Counted from the first letter of the stretch, positions 1 through 12,522 are shown. The stretch: DNA of 64,000 bases from Phycomyces nitens (GCA_022702545.1 JAHRBC010000003.1:3658001-3722000), one strand, 5' to 3'. Program-made: numbers and translations. The notes: a model not told the origin generated them from the letters alone.

Positions 1-60
1 TTTGCGTCTTCTTATTTGGTCTGTCTGCTGTTGGGTGACATTAATGAGCATCTCCGTTGG

Positions 61-355
61 TCATACAAAGGGATTCTTGCTGTAACTCTGAGAATCAATA
101 ACCAAAAAATGTCGCTCCACGAGGATAGAAACACCAACGTGGCAGTCGTTGTACAATAAAAGCAGGTTGGACCAAATCCAAAGCTCTTGGATTGTTTCAC
201 AAAGCGGACAGTGCCAGAGTACATGTTTGCGCATGGACAACTGCGTTAAAAAGAGGAGGTCAAGACGAAAGCGCGTGTTAGGCCAGACAGTAACAATATA
301 GCGGGTGTAACCAAGGGTGGCATGGCGGTGAAAGCGACTCTTTGCTTCACTCTTA
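61..355 (-). pseudogene. Retrotransposon remnant, reverse-transcriptase zinc-binding-like tail
   Basis: On the minus strand one frame stays open for roughly 95 codons and ends at a TGA near position 61. The reading contains the segment KHVLWHCPLCETIQELW. A basic stretch followed by 'H-x-L-W-x-C-P-x-C-x(4)-E-L-W' resembles the zinc-binding C-terminal tail of non-LTR reverse transcriptases. No reverse-transcriptase core is seen, no convincing start codon exists, and the frame runs into the pyrimidine-rich leader of the next gene. I read it as a 5'-truncated retroelement scrap. It could also be the last exon of an unrelated minus-strand gene whose upstream exons I do not recognise. The similarity is from memory of the family pattern only. 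Confidence 0.33.
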
Positions 356-422
356 CTCTCTCGCTTTCTTTCTCCTCTACCCCCGTCTCTCTTTCGCTTT
401 CTTTCTCTCTTCCTTTCATTGC
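345..422 (+). promoter_or_regulatory. Pyrimidine-rich (CT) tract upstream of the Cdc24 gene
   Basis: About 75 bases are almost entirely C and T (repeated CTCT, CTTTCTTTCTC), lying 120-195 bases before the Cdc24 start codon. CT tracts just upstream of the transcription start or in the 5' leader are common in filamentous-fungal promoters. Similar tracts precede the kinase at 32523 and the carrier at 47918 in this window. The promoter role is inferred from position. Confidence 0.45.
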
Positions 423-540
423 CACCTCCCTCTTATTGCTTTAGGACGATTCACTCTTGCTGGATATTTGCTTCTCTTTAGGCTTCCATTCCTTCCAACT
501 CTCTATACGAGCACACCCATTCACCTAATTATATTTAACA

Positions 541-3344
541 ATGGTGCAGACAATAGACTCGCCTGTCGCCAATGATTCAATCACAAATAAGCCTGCATCT
601 CAAAAGGCCTCTCTTTATTATACCTGTCGATCAGTCCTTCAGGGATTAGCCGCCGTACCTGGCTTCGAATCCTATCTCAACCAACAACAAGACTCCATCA
701 CAAACGTAGATCCACTCAGCAAACTATGGTCTATCTGCAAACAAGGCGACAGTCTATGTCTCCTATACAACACTCTCATGCCAGACTCACCCATCAACAT
801 CGCTCGACCTGATCCAAAGACGGTCATCAAACCAAAGGCATATATTTATCACTTCATTGTCGCCTGCCGAGATCAATTGCATTTCCCAGAAGAATCCCTC
901 TTTACCCTCACCGATCTCTGGCAGAACGACACCAATGGATTCGTAAAGGTAGCTTAGCAAACACCCGTCCTGGGTATCTAATTGACCAACAATCAATCTA
1001 GGTTGTCGACACTTTAAAACGAATTCTTGATTTATTAGAAGATCAGGGCATCATTTCGATCCATACAGCCACTAATAGAAACTCGGATCCAAATGCACCC
1101 AAAAACATGCGAGACAAGGTAGTCATTGAATTTTTAGAAACAGAGCGCAAATACGTCCAGGATCTGGAAACACTTCAGGTATGTCATCAAATGCCATCCA
1201 AACCACAAATCCTCATCATTTTGATACAGAATTACATGCGCGAGGCCCAAATCCAAGACGTTCTCCCCCGAGACACTCTTCACCATCTGTTTGGCAACCT
1301 AAATGCCCTGGTTGACTTCCAGCGACGCTTTCTTATCCAACTGGAAGACAACGCAGACCGTGCTCCTCAAGAACAGCGGTTTGGAAATATGTTTATCCAA
1401 CTAGAGGAGGCATTTGCTGTCTATGAGCCTTTTTGCGCTAATTTCCAAAGAGCGCAAGATTTGGTATTACAAGAGGGCAACAAGCTCCAAAGGTTGGCTG
1501 ACATATTAAATCCAGTATATGAGCTCCCATCTATGCTAATTAAACCAGTCCAGCGTGTGTGCAAGTATCCACTCCTGATGCAAGAGATTGTCAAGGGCAC
1601 ACCCGAGGATTGGAAATATTCAGACGAAATGAAGGCTGGCCATGCTGCTATCCAAAGAATTGCCAGTAATGTCAATGAAACCAAAAGATGCCAAGAAAAC
1701 GAATTGATTGTGGAGGATCTCAAGCGACGTATTGAAGGCTGGAAGGGTCCAATAGAGAACTTTGGTCTATTGTTGCTTCAGGACAAGTTCTTCTTGATGG
1801 GCAATGATTCTGGCCGAGAAATGACGACTTTTCTGTTTGAAAAGACTCTGCTTATCTGCAAAGAAGAGCTCGATACAAACAGAAGGGCCAACGGGATGAT
1901 GAAGAAGAAGAAAAAGGAAACCACATTTGTCGTAAAGGGCAAGATCATGATATCAAAGATTGTCCAAGTAGTAGATACCAGCAGCCAAGGTACATACATA
2001 TCTTACATGCAAAAAAAAGGACATGTCTAAACTCTTTTTGCTTTTTATCTAGGTCAATGCCTCTTGCGGATCTTTTGGTCTGACAAGGGCTCTCATCCCC
2101 AAAGCCTTCAGCACTATAATCTCCAGACCTTTGTCCTGAAATGCCGCAACAATGAACAACTGAAGCAATGGGAATCGCTTTTAAACAAGCGTATGCAGGT
2201 CGACAAGCGTATCCAGACCGAAAAGGGTCTCACACTTGAAATGAAGGCCGACAGTCGTTCTTCTCCTTCATTACCCCAAACCCCTCGTACTCCTCATGGA
2301 ACTGAACTAGATGATTCTTATTCAATGATTTGCGGGGAAGATGACGAAGAAGAGGAGTACCAGGATCATTCGAGCGAAGAGGAAGACTCTCATAGACTAT
2401 ATGACCAGAGATCCCAGAGCTCTCTACAGCGTTCAAGGGGACCAGAGCATGGAGAGTATCATCGCAAAGCATCCCAGAGCTCAGTCTCACTTGGACTTCC
2501 CAACAGTGGGAGACATTACCCCAATATGCCTGGCATGGCACTTCCTCCTTTACCTCGTTCTCCTACTCACCTGATGACGGGGCAAGATACAACATTGACA
2601 TCTTATGCAGACCATCCTTACTACCCCTCGTCTCCTTACCCCTCGTCTCCTCCTACCAGCTACCCTTCATCCCCTTCTCTATCCACCCGAGCTTCCGCCA
2701 GCAGCACAAAGTCTTCCAATGGTTATTGGCGCCGTCATGATGAAGATGGCCTGGCACCAACAGAAATGATTGCAAGAGCAATGATGAGTGATCACATGAT
2801 TTCTACCATGGATGACACTGTACAATATGGCTACTCGACTGGCTATACAATCGTTCAACCTAAAACTGCCCTTCTTTCAACCACATTTGTAACACCTGAG
2901 ACCCCATCCCAGAATTTTCACCATACCCGCGTTAGATCACAAAGTAGCCCTAATATCCACCCACCCAATGGTCTGTTTGACAATGCTCCCGACGTGCCCA
3001 CCATCAATTCTCGGACCCTTTATCAGTCCAAGAGGTCGAGCAATGGCTTTGAAGACAAACACGGACAGCCCGTAATAGAAGAAGATACCCAGGTCAAAGT
3101 CCACTTTATGGGCGATGTCTATGTTGTCATGGCTTCAATAGACATCCCATACAACGTGCTCCTCTACAGAATCGAGCATACCCTGCGCCAATATGGTCGT
3201 GAATTGGACACGACGTTTAGCATCAAGTATCAGGATGAAGACGGCGATCTGATTACCATTAGCTCTGACGACGATGTCCAAATGGGATTCGAGACTCGAA
3301 ACAACTCCAATGCTGTTGACTTTTACGTGACTTACGTAGCCTAA
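541..3344 (+). CDS. CDC24: Cdc24-type Rho guanine-nucleotide exchange factor
   Basis: Activates Cdc42 by nucleotide exchange and so sets polarity for hyphal growth and budding, acting at the cell cortex with Bem1. Four exons: 541-948, 1002-1178, 1230-1989 and 2053-3344, giving about 878 residues, close to the 854 of yeast Cdc24. Visible domains in order: Cdc24-type calponin-homology region (about 20-140), DH exchange domain (about 177-345, beginning with EFLETERKYVQDLETLQ and containing the 'KPVQRVCKYPLLMQEI' helix), PH domain (about 365-490), a Ser/Pro-rich acidic linker, and a C-terminal PB1 domain (about 795-875; 'YQDEDGDLITISSDDD' is the OPCA acidic motif that binds the basic PB1 of Bem1). 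All introns are short GT-AG. The ATG at 541 is the first in frame after a CT-rich leader. Family assignment is secure; orthology rests on the full CH-DH-PH-PB1 order. Confidence 0.95.
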
Positions 3345-3620
3345 CCAAAGGCCTTCCATACTAATAACCCTTTATATTCCAATCGTTCCATTCTCTCATT
3401 ATCTATAATCATGCGCATTCATTATTTTGTCTTCAAACTTGTACATAAGAGCCTATAAGGGAATTAGACCATAGGCCTCTCTTTCCTTATAACTTGATCT
3501 TACACCTGTCATTAAATCTCACATTTCAATCTACACTGTCGGATAAATCATTTAAACGCATTAAATCAATGCAATCATGAGCACTTTACTTCCGAATTTG
3601 TACTTGCTTTCACCAGTACC

Positions 3621-6600
3621 ATGTCAGGCCACATTACACTGATTAATGACGAGTTCCTAAGACATGCGAATACCATTGAGCAATTGTCCAACCGACTCCA
3701 GGCAGATCTCGATTTGTTTGATCTTAGTCCTTATGAAATGAAAGATTGTGATTCCTATGTCAAGGATCGAGGTATTCATCAGCTCATTTGGCTCATCATC
3801 ACTTATTCTAAATAAAAAAAAAACTTTAGTAACCCTCTTCCAGTTTCTGCGGGCCTCTCGATTCGATCCACAGATAGCTCATGAGCAGCTACTTGATACA
3901 GTGCGCTGGAGGATAAACATGTCCATTGGAAAACTATCGTATCATCACTTTATGGCTTATTTCGACACACCATGCATAGTATTCGATAAGCTAGACAAGA
4001 TGGGTCGGCCAGTAATCGTGCTCTATCCACGCAACTTCCCTTTCTTGACCGGGCCAACAGATGCCTCGAAGCCTTCGATAGGATCTCTTACGTGTCTCTT
4101 GATGGAGGTCACACGTCAATATATGCACGATCTCTCTCAATTGGATCAAGAAGGCAGCCACCTATCCAGACTAATATCCCAATGTATTATCTTGGTAGAC
4201 ATGTCCGAAGCCCCCTTTCTTCCCGTGGTAAGCAAATCAATTATAACCACACGTTGGACTCAAGCAGACGATAGAATGCCGAATTGATCATGTCTATCAG
4301 AGAGATACTCGATAAACGCTTTCCAGGATCTATTCAATCTGTGCATGTACTTAATTTCGCATGGGCCTATCAAGGGTTATGGCAGATGGTTAAGTTTCTG
4401 CTGAGCGATAATCTAAAGCATATAATCAGATTCAATTCTGAAGAGCTACAGAGAATAATAGCCGAGGATGATTTGGAAAGAAGTAAGGGCAGACAAACAA
4501 ACAGATTGTTATATTCATCCGATTCGACTAAAGTATTATGTACTCAATAGTCTTGGGAAGTAGCGAAAACAATCCGTGGATCAATAAGAGTGAAGAAATA
4601 TGGAAGAAATATGGCTACCATCCTGACATTGTTTCTCCAAAAAAGAAGTCAAGGATAAGAATTCGAGACCTCTTTCCAGACCCATCACCCTCATTTGACC
4701 TCATACCCACATCATCTATAGAAACTATGCCAGCACAAAAAGACGATTCAGAACATTTCAAAGAGTCGAATGATGAGCAGAGTCTCCAGGAGACCAGCAT
4801 TGAAAACAACAAGTCTCAATTTACGTCGATTGTACAAAGTGAATTGATGAGTCAGGATAGCAATATTAGCCTGGCGTCCGAGGCGTATGCAGCTTCTGCA
4901 GGACATGAAGAACAAAACAAGAGTCTAATCCGGTTGGCTGGAACACAAGAAGACGATTTAGAAACCCTGCAGCAACCGAAACCAGACGACCAGGAATTAG
5001 ACATACGAGATGAGTCAAAACAAATAATCCAAGATGTATTGGCAGACACCAGCAAAGAAGAGTACATTTCATCTCTATCTGAAACAGATACACTAGAAAT
5101 CCCCAAGATGGTACCCGAATTGACCATGTTTGTCCCTGAACTCTCAGTAAAAGAAGATGAACATCTAGACCAGACATTAAGCAGAGCATGCGTACCTGTA
5201 CAGACTACTTCCTCGGTCAAAACTGAACAGGATAAAGAAGAATTGCTTGATACTTTGGATGATTTATATTGTGCTGACACTGGAGATAAATGTTTAGAGC
5301 CCACTCTAAAACAAAACGATAAATGTATGGCCATTGACCAATACACTTTGGACGAAATTGCCGTTGCTCGACTTGTTTGCGAAAATGCACCATCCACAGA
5401 TACTCACAATGAAAACGATTGTGATGATAAAAGTGTGTTTAGAGTACAGCCCACAGAAGACATGAATACCACAGAGACCTCGTTACTTTTGTATAAAGAG
5501 CCAGCCTCGCCTGAAAAAGTAGAGGAGATGGACCAAAGCATGTTTTCAGAATCAACATACAACGACGAGTCAGCTTTGGTGGACTTCTTGCTCGATTCAG
5601 ACGTTGTAAAAGTTGCCGATTTTCCGAGTAGTTTTCGATCAGAAGCTTGTATTGCGAACATTGGTATAGAAACTGACCCCTCTCAACTAGAATCACCAAC
5701 ACAGCACAATGAAGTTATACCATATACGCCACGCATCAGCACTAACGAAACAACCGAACCTTCTGATATCAAAACCGTATTATCGTGCCGACAATTGAAT
5801 GAACTCATCCTTTTTGAAAATCAAGGCCCAGAGAACATTATAGTCATCGAATCCGTTGGTTCCTGTGATATCAATATCGACGAAAGGAATATTAGCCAAT
5901 TGAGCAATACACCAATTGACCTTTCAGTCGTAGCCAAAGACAATACTGGGCAAAACAATTCTCCTAAACTTAACTCTACAGAGATCGAAAACGAGTGGAA
6001 TACTATACCCGATTTTTCAAATGTAGAAAAAATCCAAAGGTCTATACAACAGGATATTGCAGGATTTCTTACGGACATAGAGTTTTCCTCAGCTGGCCTG
6101 TTGAGCTATTCGAGTGCAAATATTTTGAATGTAAAACAGCACATGGAAGATGCCGAAAATATGCTATCCAGTGAAGATGAAAAAGAAAACAACCCATCTG
6201 TCCAGCAATTGCTACTTCTTGACGATAAAAATGGCGAATTTTACGAGGACACTGATGCTTTCATACAGAAAAATTATCACGATGAATATGAGGGAGCCGA
6301 TATTATATTCGATGCAATCAAATTTTTACCTGTCTATACCGACAATAATGGACCACCGGAGCAAGCCAGAGATGTTCACAAGAAAGATATCGGCAAAGAA
6401 ACTCCCGATTGTTACGTCTTTACAGAGAAAATCGATAAAGTCGAAACAGAGGACTCTTCATACCTAGAATCTGCTGTCAAAGTTCTTGGCGACATAATTG
6501 CTAATATAGATGACATGTTGGCTGAAGAGCAAGGTGCGATAGACCCACCAAATGATAAGAGCCCCGAGACTACAATGGTTCCAAAAGACAAAATATTGTT

Positions 6601-9574
6601 CACTTTGGAGTCCATAGAAGAAGAGGAAGCAGATGTAAACGATGAACTTGTTGAAAAGCTAGAATATGAATATTTTTCGACTGTTGAGAAGAACGCAAAT
6701 GATCCTCCGATTATTTCAGTGACTGTAGCCGAAAACCTTTGCTCAGAAAAGGCTTGCGCAGACAATGCAAAAGATATTTTGATCTCAAAAGACGTCGATG
6801 GAGTATCAGATACAACTACCAGCAGCCTATCTAATGATGACTTTGACGATGTCCCCAACCCTCATAAAAGTGATTTGATCGACGTTGAACCCGGTTCCAG
6901 AGAAACTGAGCAAGATATCAACTCTGAATCTAATCACTGCGAACTAGCCATGGCTTTATCTAATATATCTAATTTCTTGGAAATATTTACAGAAGAAACC
7001 GTTGGTAAATCTGATGATATATTTTCTAAAGAAGTCTGCGCCACAGACGATTTATCACAGAGCAACGAACCCAGTTTTGCAGAATCAACCAAAGACGAAT
7101 CTTGTTATAATACCGGACCTTTTGACCGAGAAATGTATTCTAATGAAGTCGATACTCTGCTGAATATTGTATACGAGAATCCATGTACCGTCGCCATATG
7201 CCAAGAGATCTACGATGAACATATGGAATCAAACAGCTATAAAGATGAGACCGATGCTTTGATGAATATTTTCTATGAAGTTCAACCCACAATCAAGGAA
7301 AATGGCTCTGCTCATTCAAAATCCAGCGGCTCAGAAAGCTACACCGATGAAATTGGTTTAATGATGAACATCACATATGATGCTCCAGAGCTGATTAAAG
7401 TAGATAAGTCTGTTCCACTCGGGTGCTATCTGGGGAATAGCTGTTCTGATAAAAGTGTTGATATAATGGAAATTGACCGTCATACTCCATTACCGCTTAA
7501 AGAAGACCAAAGCCGTTTCTCTGAGCTTCCTTGTCCAGATACTTTTGCTGACGAGATCAATCTTGTGATGAAAATTTCGTACGATATTCAAGACATCGCA
7601 GAAAAAAGACGCCTTTCCTATTCCTCGTCCATTGATACAGACTCTTATAAAGCTGAAGCTGCAGTTATGAGGAAGATTGTATATAATACTACTGTACTCA
7701 GAAAGAACAGACGAAATGTACCCTCTAATCAGTATGGATTCAATACTTACAACGACGAAATTAATGTTATGATGAGAATTATGTATGATTTCCAAACGCC
7801 AGTAAAAGAAACCTCATCACCAACCATTGCTTCTTCACGTAAAAATATCAAGAAAGAAGGCGAAAATATACTACCCGTGGCTAAAAGAAAACCAAGCCTT
7901 GTAGAAAAGGCAGTACAAACTTCAATCCAAACATTTGAATTGGATACTAGTAAAGAACGACACGGTACAAGTCCTGTAGAAAGAGATCAGCAAGACAATT
8001 CGGATAAGAATTTGGCACCCAAAAAAATTACGAGTATTAACCTGGATACATATGCTGATGAGGTTCATATTCTCGAGTCAATCAAATACGATATTCATGA
8101 CCTTTGTGAGAATAATACCGTAAACCCAAAGGATATGGATGAAGAATTCTACATCGATAGCAATGATGCCAATGAAAACATTTGCAAGGACATGGATACA
8201 AGCGAGGCGGCGACAATTGATATGGTCAGCTTGTGTGGACTAAAGGCTTGCGCAAAAGAAACATCTTTCAAAGACACTGTGGAGACTCCAGATGAATTTA
8301 GTAACAAATCTATTGGAATTGTTCAAAATCCTAGCACAAAGACACGTGTAGAAGAGTTGACTATAACAGTGGATACCATAAAAGAAGAAACTCTAAACTG
8401 CATTTCCAAAGGGACCGCTTCTGAAGATGATGAATTATCAAAGAAATCAATTCGTGAGAAAAGATTAACAACGTCGAATATTATTGTGGATATTTTGGTG
8501 GACTCTGATAACGAAGCAACTACAAGGGAACCCATAACTCCAATAACCGAGATCTACGACAAGCTCAATATTATAAAAACGTTTCCAGCTCCAGACACCA
8601 GCCCAAGGATTTTTTCATCAACCATACAAGACATTTGTGAGCCTGTCTCTTCAGAAGATTGTGCTTCTAAAGACAAAGACGCTTTGTACAGCAAAGATAT
8701 TGGTGGTAAAAATCCTGTGTATACAAAAACAGACCTCGAATATGCTGATCAGCCATCAAGTTGCCCATCAATAACAAGGGAGAATGAAAGGGAAAATACG
8801 TCTGTCAACCAGAATACTCTGCCACTTATCCTATCAACGGGACCACTGCCTTTACCATCTCCACAGCAATCTCCTCGTATAACCCCAACAGAATTACAAA
8901 GTGACACAACAAAAGTAGCACATGTATCAATGGAATTTGGGCATGACAATAGTGATACTTCAAGTTGTATGGCAATAATTGTCGGGCAAATTGCTGCAGG
9001 AACAGAAGCAGGCATCACCAATCATTCTTCACGCTTAAATTTATCAAAGCCAAGGCTGTGTGGTCCTCTTTGGCCTCTTGTACACAAGCCTATGCCATTT
9101 ACCACGTGGCTTGGAATTTACACAGGATTAACAGTATACAAATCATTCATACACACACACAACAGACCAACCGAAATGCAGAAAGCCTGCAAATGCATGC
9201 GCCGGATATCCTCAAGTAACAGAATTTCTCAAGGCCCGGATTCTACCTCTAGATTCCAATCCCATAGCCTACCAGCTCGTTTCCGCGGCATATCCTTCTT
9301 TCAAGACTACCTTCCTTCAGCGTTTACGTGGCCCTATAAAAGCTCTCTATTAGATGTTACTAAACAAGTTGTTCGAGCGACATATCCAAGATACAGTCTA
9401 CTTTACTGGATAGTACTCTATCTCTGTATACGAGGGCCAGTCGAGATTGGTCTTTCTAGACTCATATCACAATCAGTCGAATCCCCCAAAAAAGTCGCTA
9501 CTATAACACTAAGTATTGCAGCTACCATTACTGCGATCACTAGTTCATCCCTCGCCTATTTTGCTAATTCATGA
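3621..9574 (+). CDS. Giant CRAL-TRIO (Sec14-like) protein with repeat-bearing disordered tail and C-terminal membrane anchor
   Basis: Four exons: 3621-3771, 3830-4227, 4275-4482 and 4551-9574, giving about 1,926 residues. The first 250 residues hold a CRAL-TRIO N-terminal helix ('FQFLRASRFDP') and a Sec14-like lipid-binding domain ('MGRPVIVLYPRNF', 'HVLNFAWAYQGLWQMVKFLL'). The remaining 1,670 residues, in one exon, are acidic, Ser/Thr/Asp/Glu-rich and predicted disordered. They carry seven copies of a motif of type Y-x-D-E-x(4)-M-x-I-x-Y-D between about residues 1112 and 1430. The C-terminus has two hydrophobic stretches (about 1865-1885 and 1902-1924), the last ending four residues from the C-terminus, which looks like a tail anchor. 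A lipid-transfer head tethered to a membrane by a long flexible arm is inference. Sec14 homologues are usually 300-700 residues. The exon junctions were chosen because each restores the Sec14 frame exactly. Confidence 0.8.
7132..8094 (+). repeat. Seven degenerate copies of a Y-x-D-E...M-x-I-x-Y-D protein motif
   Basis: Within the long exon of the CRAL-TRIO gene, seven short motifs recur at irregular spacing of about 30-100 codons. Their starts lie near 7135, 7237, 7339, 7540, 7645, 7747 and 8047. Examples: YSNEVDTLLNIVYE, YKDETDALMNIFYE, YTDEIGLMMNITYD, FADEINLVMKISYD, YNDEINVMMRIMYD, YADEVHILESIKYD. Each combines an aromatic, an acidic pair, a run of hydrophobics with helical spacing, and a closing Tyr-Asp/Glu. 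The DNA between copies is not repetitive, so the motif is kept at protein level. One weaker variant (YNDESALVDFLLDSD) occurs near 5558. Function is unknown; a multivalent peptide-binding array is the simplest reading. Confidence 0.75.
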
Positions 9575-9729
9575 GTAAAGCATATATTTTATCCAACCCC
9601 TACCACAAAATTTGCTTTTTATACTGATTCTTTCCAACTCTTAATACGATGATTTCAATATTTGTTTATTTGCTTGAAAAGACTTGATGATATGAAGTGA
9701 TATGATGATAAACGCAAATGTATACATGT

Positions 9730-10732
9730 CTAGAATATATTAGGGATAACGCATGCTCTGCGGGGAGCATTGGGGAAGCGGCTTTCATACCACTTGCGAG
9801 TGTTGTGGGATCTTGCAAGTAGATATGCAGTGGAGGAAATTTGAAATGCCACAATGATAAAGCTCTGCGAAACAAGGGCTACACCAAAAAATCCGATAAT
9901 TTCACCCAGCTATTAAAGTAAATGTTAGAATGCTTTTACTGATGGGCGTATTTACATTTATTCTATATATATACTTACATAGTGTGGGCACCAAAGATAC
10001 TGGAACAAACCTTTGCGTGGGATCTAAGGGAGCAGTGTGAGAACAAGACATGACTCCTCCCGTATTTAATTACTTGCCTTGTATTCTTTGCTTCCGTCCT
10101 TTCGCAGATCTGCCAATATACGATGATGGTAATGATTCAAACCTTCGCCAAAGAAAAACAGAATGACACCAAAGAGTACTTCATTTGATACTCTGTTTCT
10201 GACAGGGACAAGGGTAGAGAAGTAGAAGACGGCCAAGGTAAAGGAAAGATAACTGGTAGAAATTATCAAGACATCACGAATAAATGATGTTCCGGAATAA
10301 TGATGGAGCATTGTGGCTTCCTGTATATATATATATTATTACTAGGTTAGACTACGTCTGTATTGGTCAATGATTTTTGGAATACGTACACAAACACGTT
10401 TTATGTAATGTAGACTGCATAGAGCTGTGCACAGGATAATATAGGTGTTCATAGACTTGGAGTAAGCGTATAAAAATGAAAATATAGAGGCAGCAAGGGC
10501 AGGACTATAGATGAAAAGCATTCCAATACGAGAAGGAAGCTTAATTAAACAGTTAGTATGCCTCTAATCATCACGATAAGATACTTACTTTTGCTTGCTT
10601 TGATGGAACGGCAAACTTGGAGTAGCCCATGCGTGTCTCGGGATCAAGTTCGCGCAATGGAAGACATATGGTTACTAGAAGAGCACATCCATATAGTGAA
10701 AGAGAGAATGTATCTAGTGTAGGGTAATACAT
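9730..10732 (-). CDS. Steroid 5-alpha-reductase / enoyl reductase family membrane enzyme
   Basis: NADPH-dependent reduction of a C=C bond in a steroid, polyprenal or long-chain enoyl substrate at the ER membrane. Five exons on the minus strand: 10732-10589, 10539-10396, 10320-10078, 10023-9979 and 9909-9730, giving about 251 residues, the usual family length. Family marks: 'LPSRIGMLFIYSPAL' (compare the PxRxGWxxQE region), 'LHYIKR', 'HHYSGTSFIRD', 'HHRILADLRKDGSKEYK', 'IPRKGLFQYLWCPHY' (cofactor-binding GLFxYxxxPHY) and the C-terminal 'RKWYESRFPNAP'. Hydrophobic segments fit 5-6 membrane helices. The third intron has a GC donor (AAG|GCAAGT), the only one that keeps the frame. Substrate cannot be read from sequence; SRD5A1/2, SRD5A3/Dfg10 and Tsc13 types share these motifs. 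Confidence 0.85.
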
Positions 10733-10979
10733 TGGAAAGTAAAATGTGTATGTCTAAAGAGTTGAAAGTTGTATGTTTTGCGAAATCAGGCACTTTTATA
10801 CTGTTGTACAGCTCTTTTCATTGTTCCCGAAATGATCTTCTGAAATCAATCCCTTGTAACCTTACTGAGTTTTATATTCATTTACAGTTGATATTGTTTG
10901 TCTGAAAATGTGTGTTTTCTCTTTTCGCTTTTGTACTTTGTGATCCCTTGAGAGGCTTTGTACTTTGAAACCTGTATGA

Positions 10980-11004
10980 TGCGTGTGCGTGTGCGTGTGT
11001 GTCC
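10980..11004. repeat. GT-rich microsatellite
   Basis: Short tract of GCGTGT and GTGTGT units in the AT-rich spacer. No gene is associated with it. Confidence 0.7.
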
Positions 11005-11511
11005 CACTACAAAAATAGCCTGAGCTCACATGGGCCCAATATGTGTAAGATCTGAGAGTCATAAATGTACGGTTGTAGTCCAGACAGTGTTTCGTGGGGT
11101 AAGCAGCCAAATAGCACTTTAGAAAATAGTATAAAGGCTTGTATGTTCTTGATTCCAGATCACAATTCGGAATACCAATAGCTGTTAATTTTTCTTCCTT
11201 TGGTCTTTAGGTTTTCGACATTTCACACCAAACGTCCAAAATTTGACAGTATTTGAATATTTTAATTTGGTAACTGTAGCCATGAAAAAAGATACTTTAA
11301 CTTTGACAGATTACTTGGTCCCTCAAGAATCCAGTCTTATCGCAAAGAAAACAAGCCATTTATTCATATTGAAACGTTCTTCTAAACAATTTGGCATAAA
11401 GATACTCTATTCCAGCTCTTTACATATTCTGAAGATCATAAGCACGCGAATGTTCCGTATTTTGGGTAATCTGGAATGGGATAAAGAATTCACAAATTTC
11501 CAATAAAAAAA

Positions 11512-11742
11512 TCAAATTGAATAAAATAAATTGGTCTTTGAACTCCCCTTCTTTACTACAACAAAAGCCCTTTCTGTTTCAATGATAGCTGCCACATGCA
11601 ACTTCAAACCAAAAAGGGGCTCAAATGCCCTGATTTTGTCAATAAAGATTGATGGTATTGTACGGTACCTCTTTCCAAATATTGAGTTACCGTATAATAA
11701 AGATCCCAAAAATAACTTGTTTGGGTACGTAAAATATTCCAC
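11512..11742 (-). pseudogene. Possible DDE-transposase remnant
   Basis: A minus-strand frame of about 76 codons reads GKRYRTIPSIFIDKIRAFEP and then GLKLHVAAIIETERAF, VVVKKGS. The pattern 'basic-aromatic ... vaAaI...G' faintly resembles the strand around the first or second catalytic Asp of Tc1-type DDE transposases in zygomycetes. No catalytic triad is seen and both ends are ordinary AT-rich DNA. Weak; it may be a chance ORF. Confidence 0.18.
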
Positions 11743-12499
11743 TATTACTGTACTGTTGTGTTCAGTAGACCAATGACTGTAATGCAGTGGCCTATAAAGA
11801 ACATTTCGAATATTTATGGTGTATCGAATTTGTAAACAGAGAATAATTCTTTAAAGTTAAATAACCTAAAAGTAAAATAGATTATGAGATTTATGACAAG
11901 AAGTCTTTGTTTCTCTTTTTACTTATTTAGATCTAGTATCCCTCTTTCGTGGGCTTAACAATTCGGAAGAGAATGCGGACGCACAGACGTATATGAGAAA
12001 CGTATATTTTCTGAAGCCGATGCTGCATTTGATTTTGAAGTGTAGCACTAGTGAAAACTATGATGAAAGAATTGATGATAAACTTGTGTATAGCAATAAT
12101 TTATATTTATTTTTGATAAATAAAAGATTAATTGGTTTTCTCTTTTGATAGATTATTCTTCTGAATTCATCTTGGAATTAAACCGTCTATCGTTCCATTG
12201 TTACCATAGTTGTCTTTTTTGTACTATTGTACGCCATTGATCAAGGACCGTTAATCTCAATCTCTATTGCCAACAAAGTTCTCGAATTCTTTCTTAATCC
12301 GTTTTGCATTCTTAAATATGTTTCTTGGCTCAAAATATTGTCTTTGGAATTTTGGCAAATTGTACACATAAATATATCTTTTGTGATAAATGCCATGTCA
12401 GATATAAAAACGATGGCACTAATCATTCACTCACTCTTTTGTTACACGTTTTACAAGCTCGCTAATGGCGTCTTGTGTGGCAGTCCGTTGTTCAAGTCT

Positions 12500-12522
12500 G
12501 GATCAGGATCAGGATCAGGATC
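12500..12522. repeat. GGATCA hexanucleotide repeat
   Basis: Four tandem GGATCA units in intergenic DNA. In the plus frame they would encode Ser-Gly repeats, which makes the surrounding ORF look more protein-like than it is. Confidence 0.85.
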
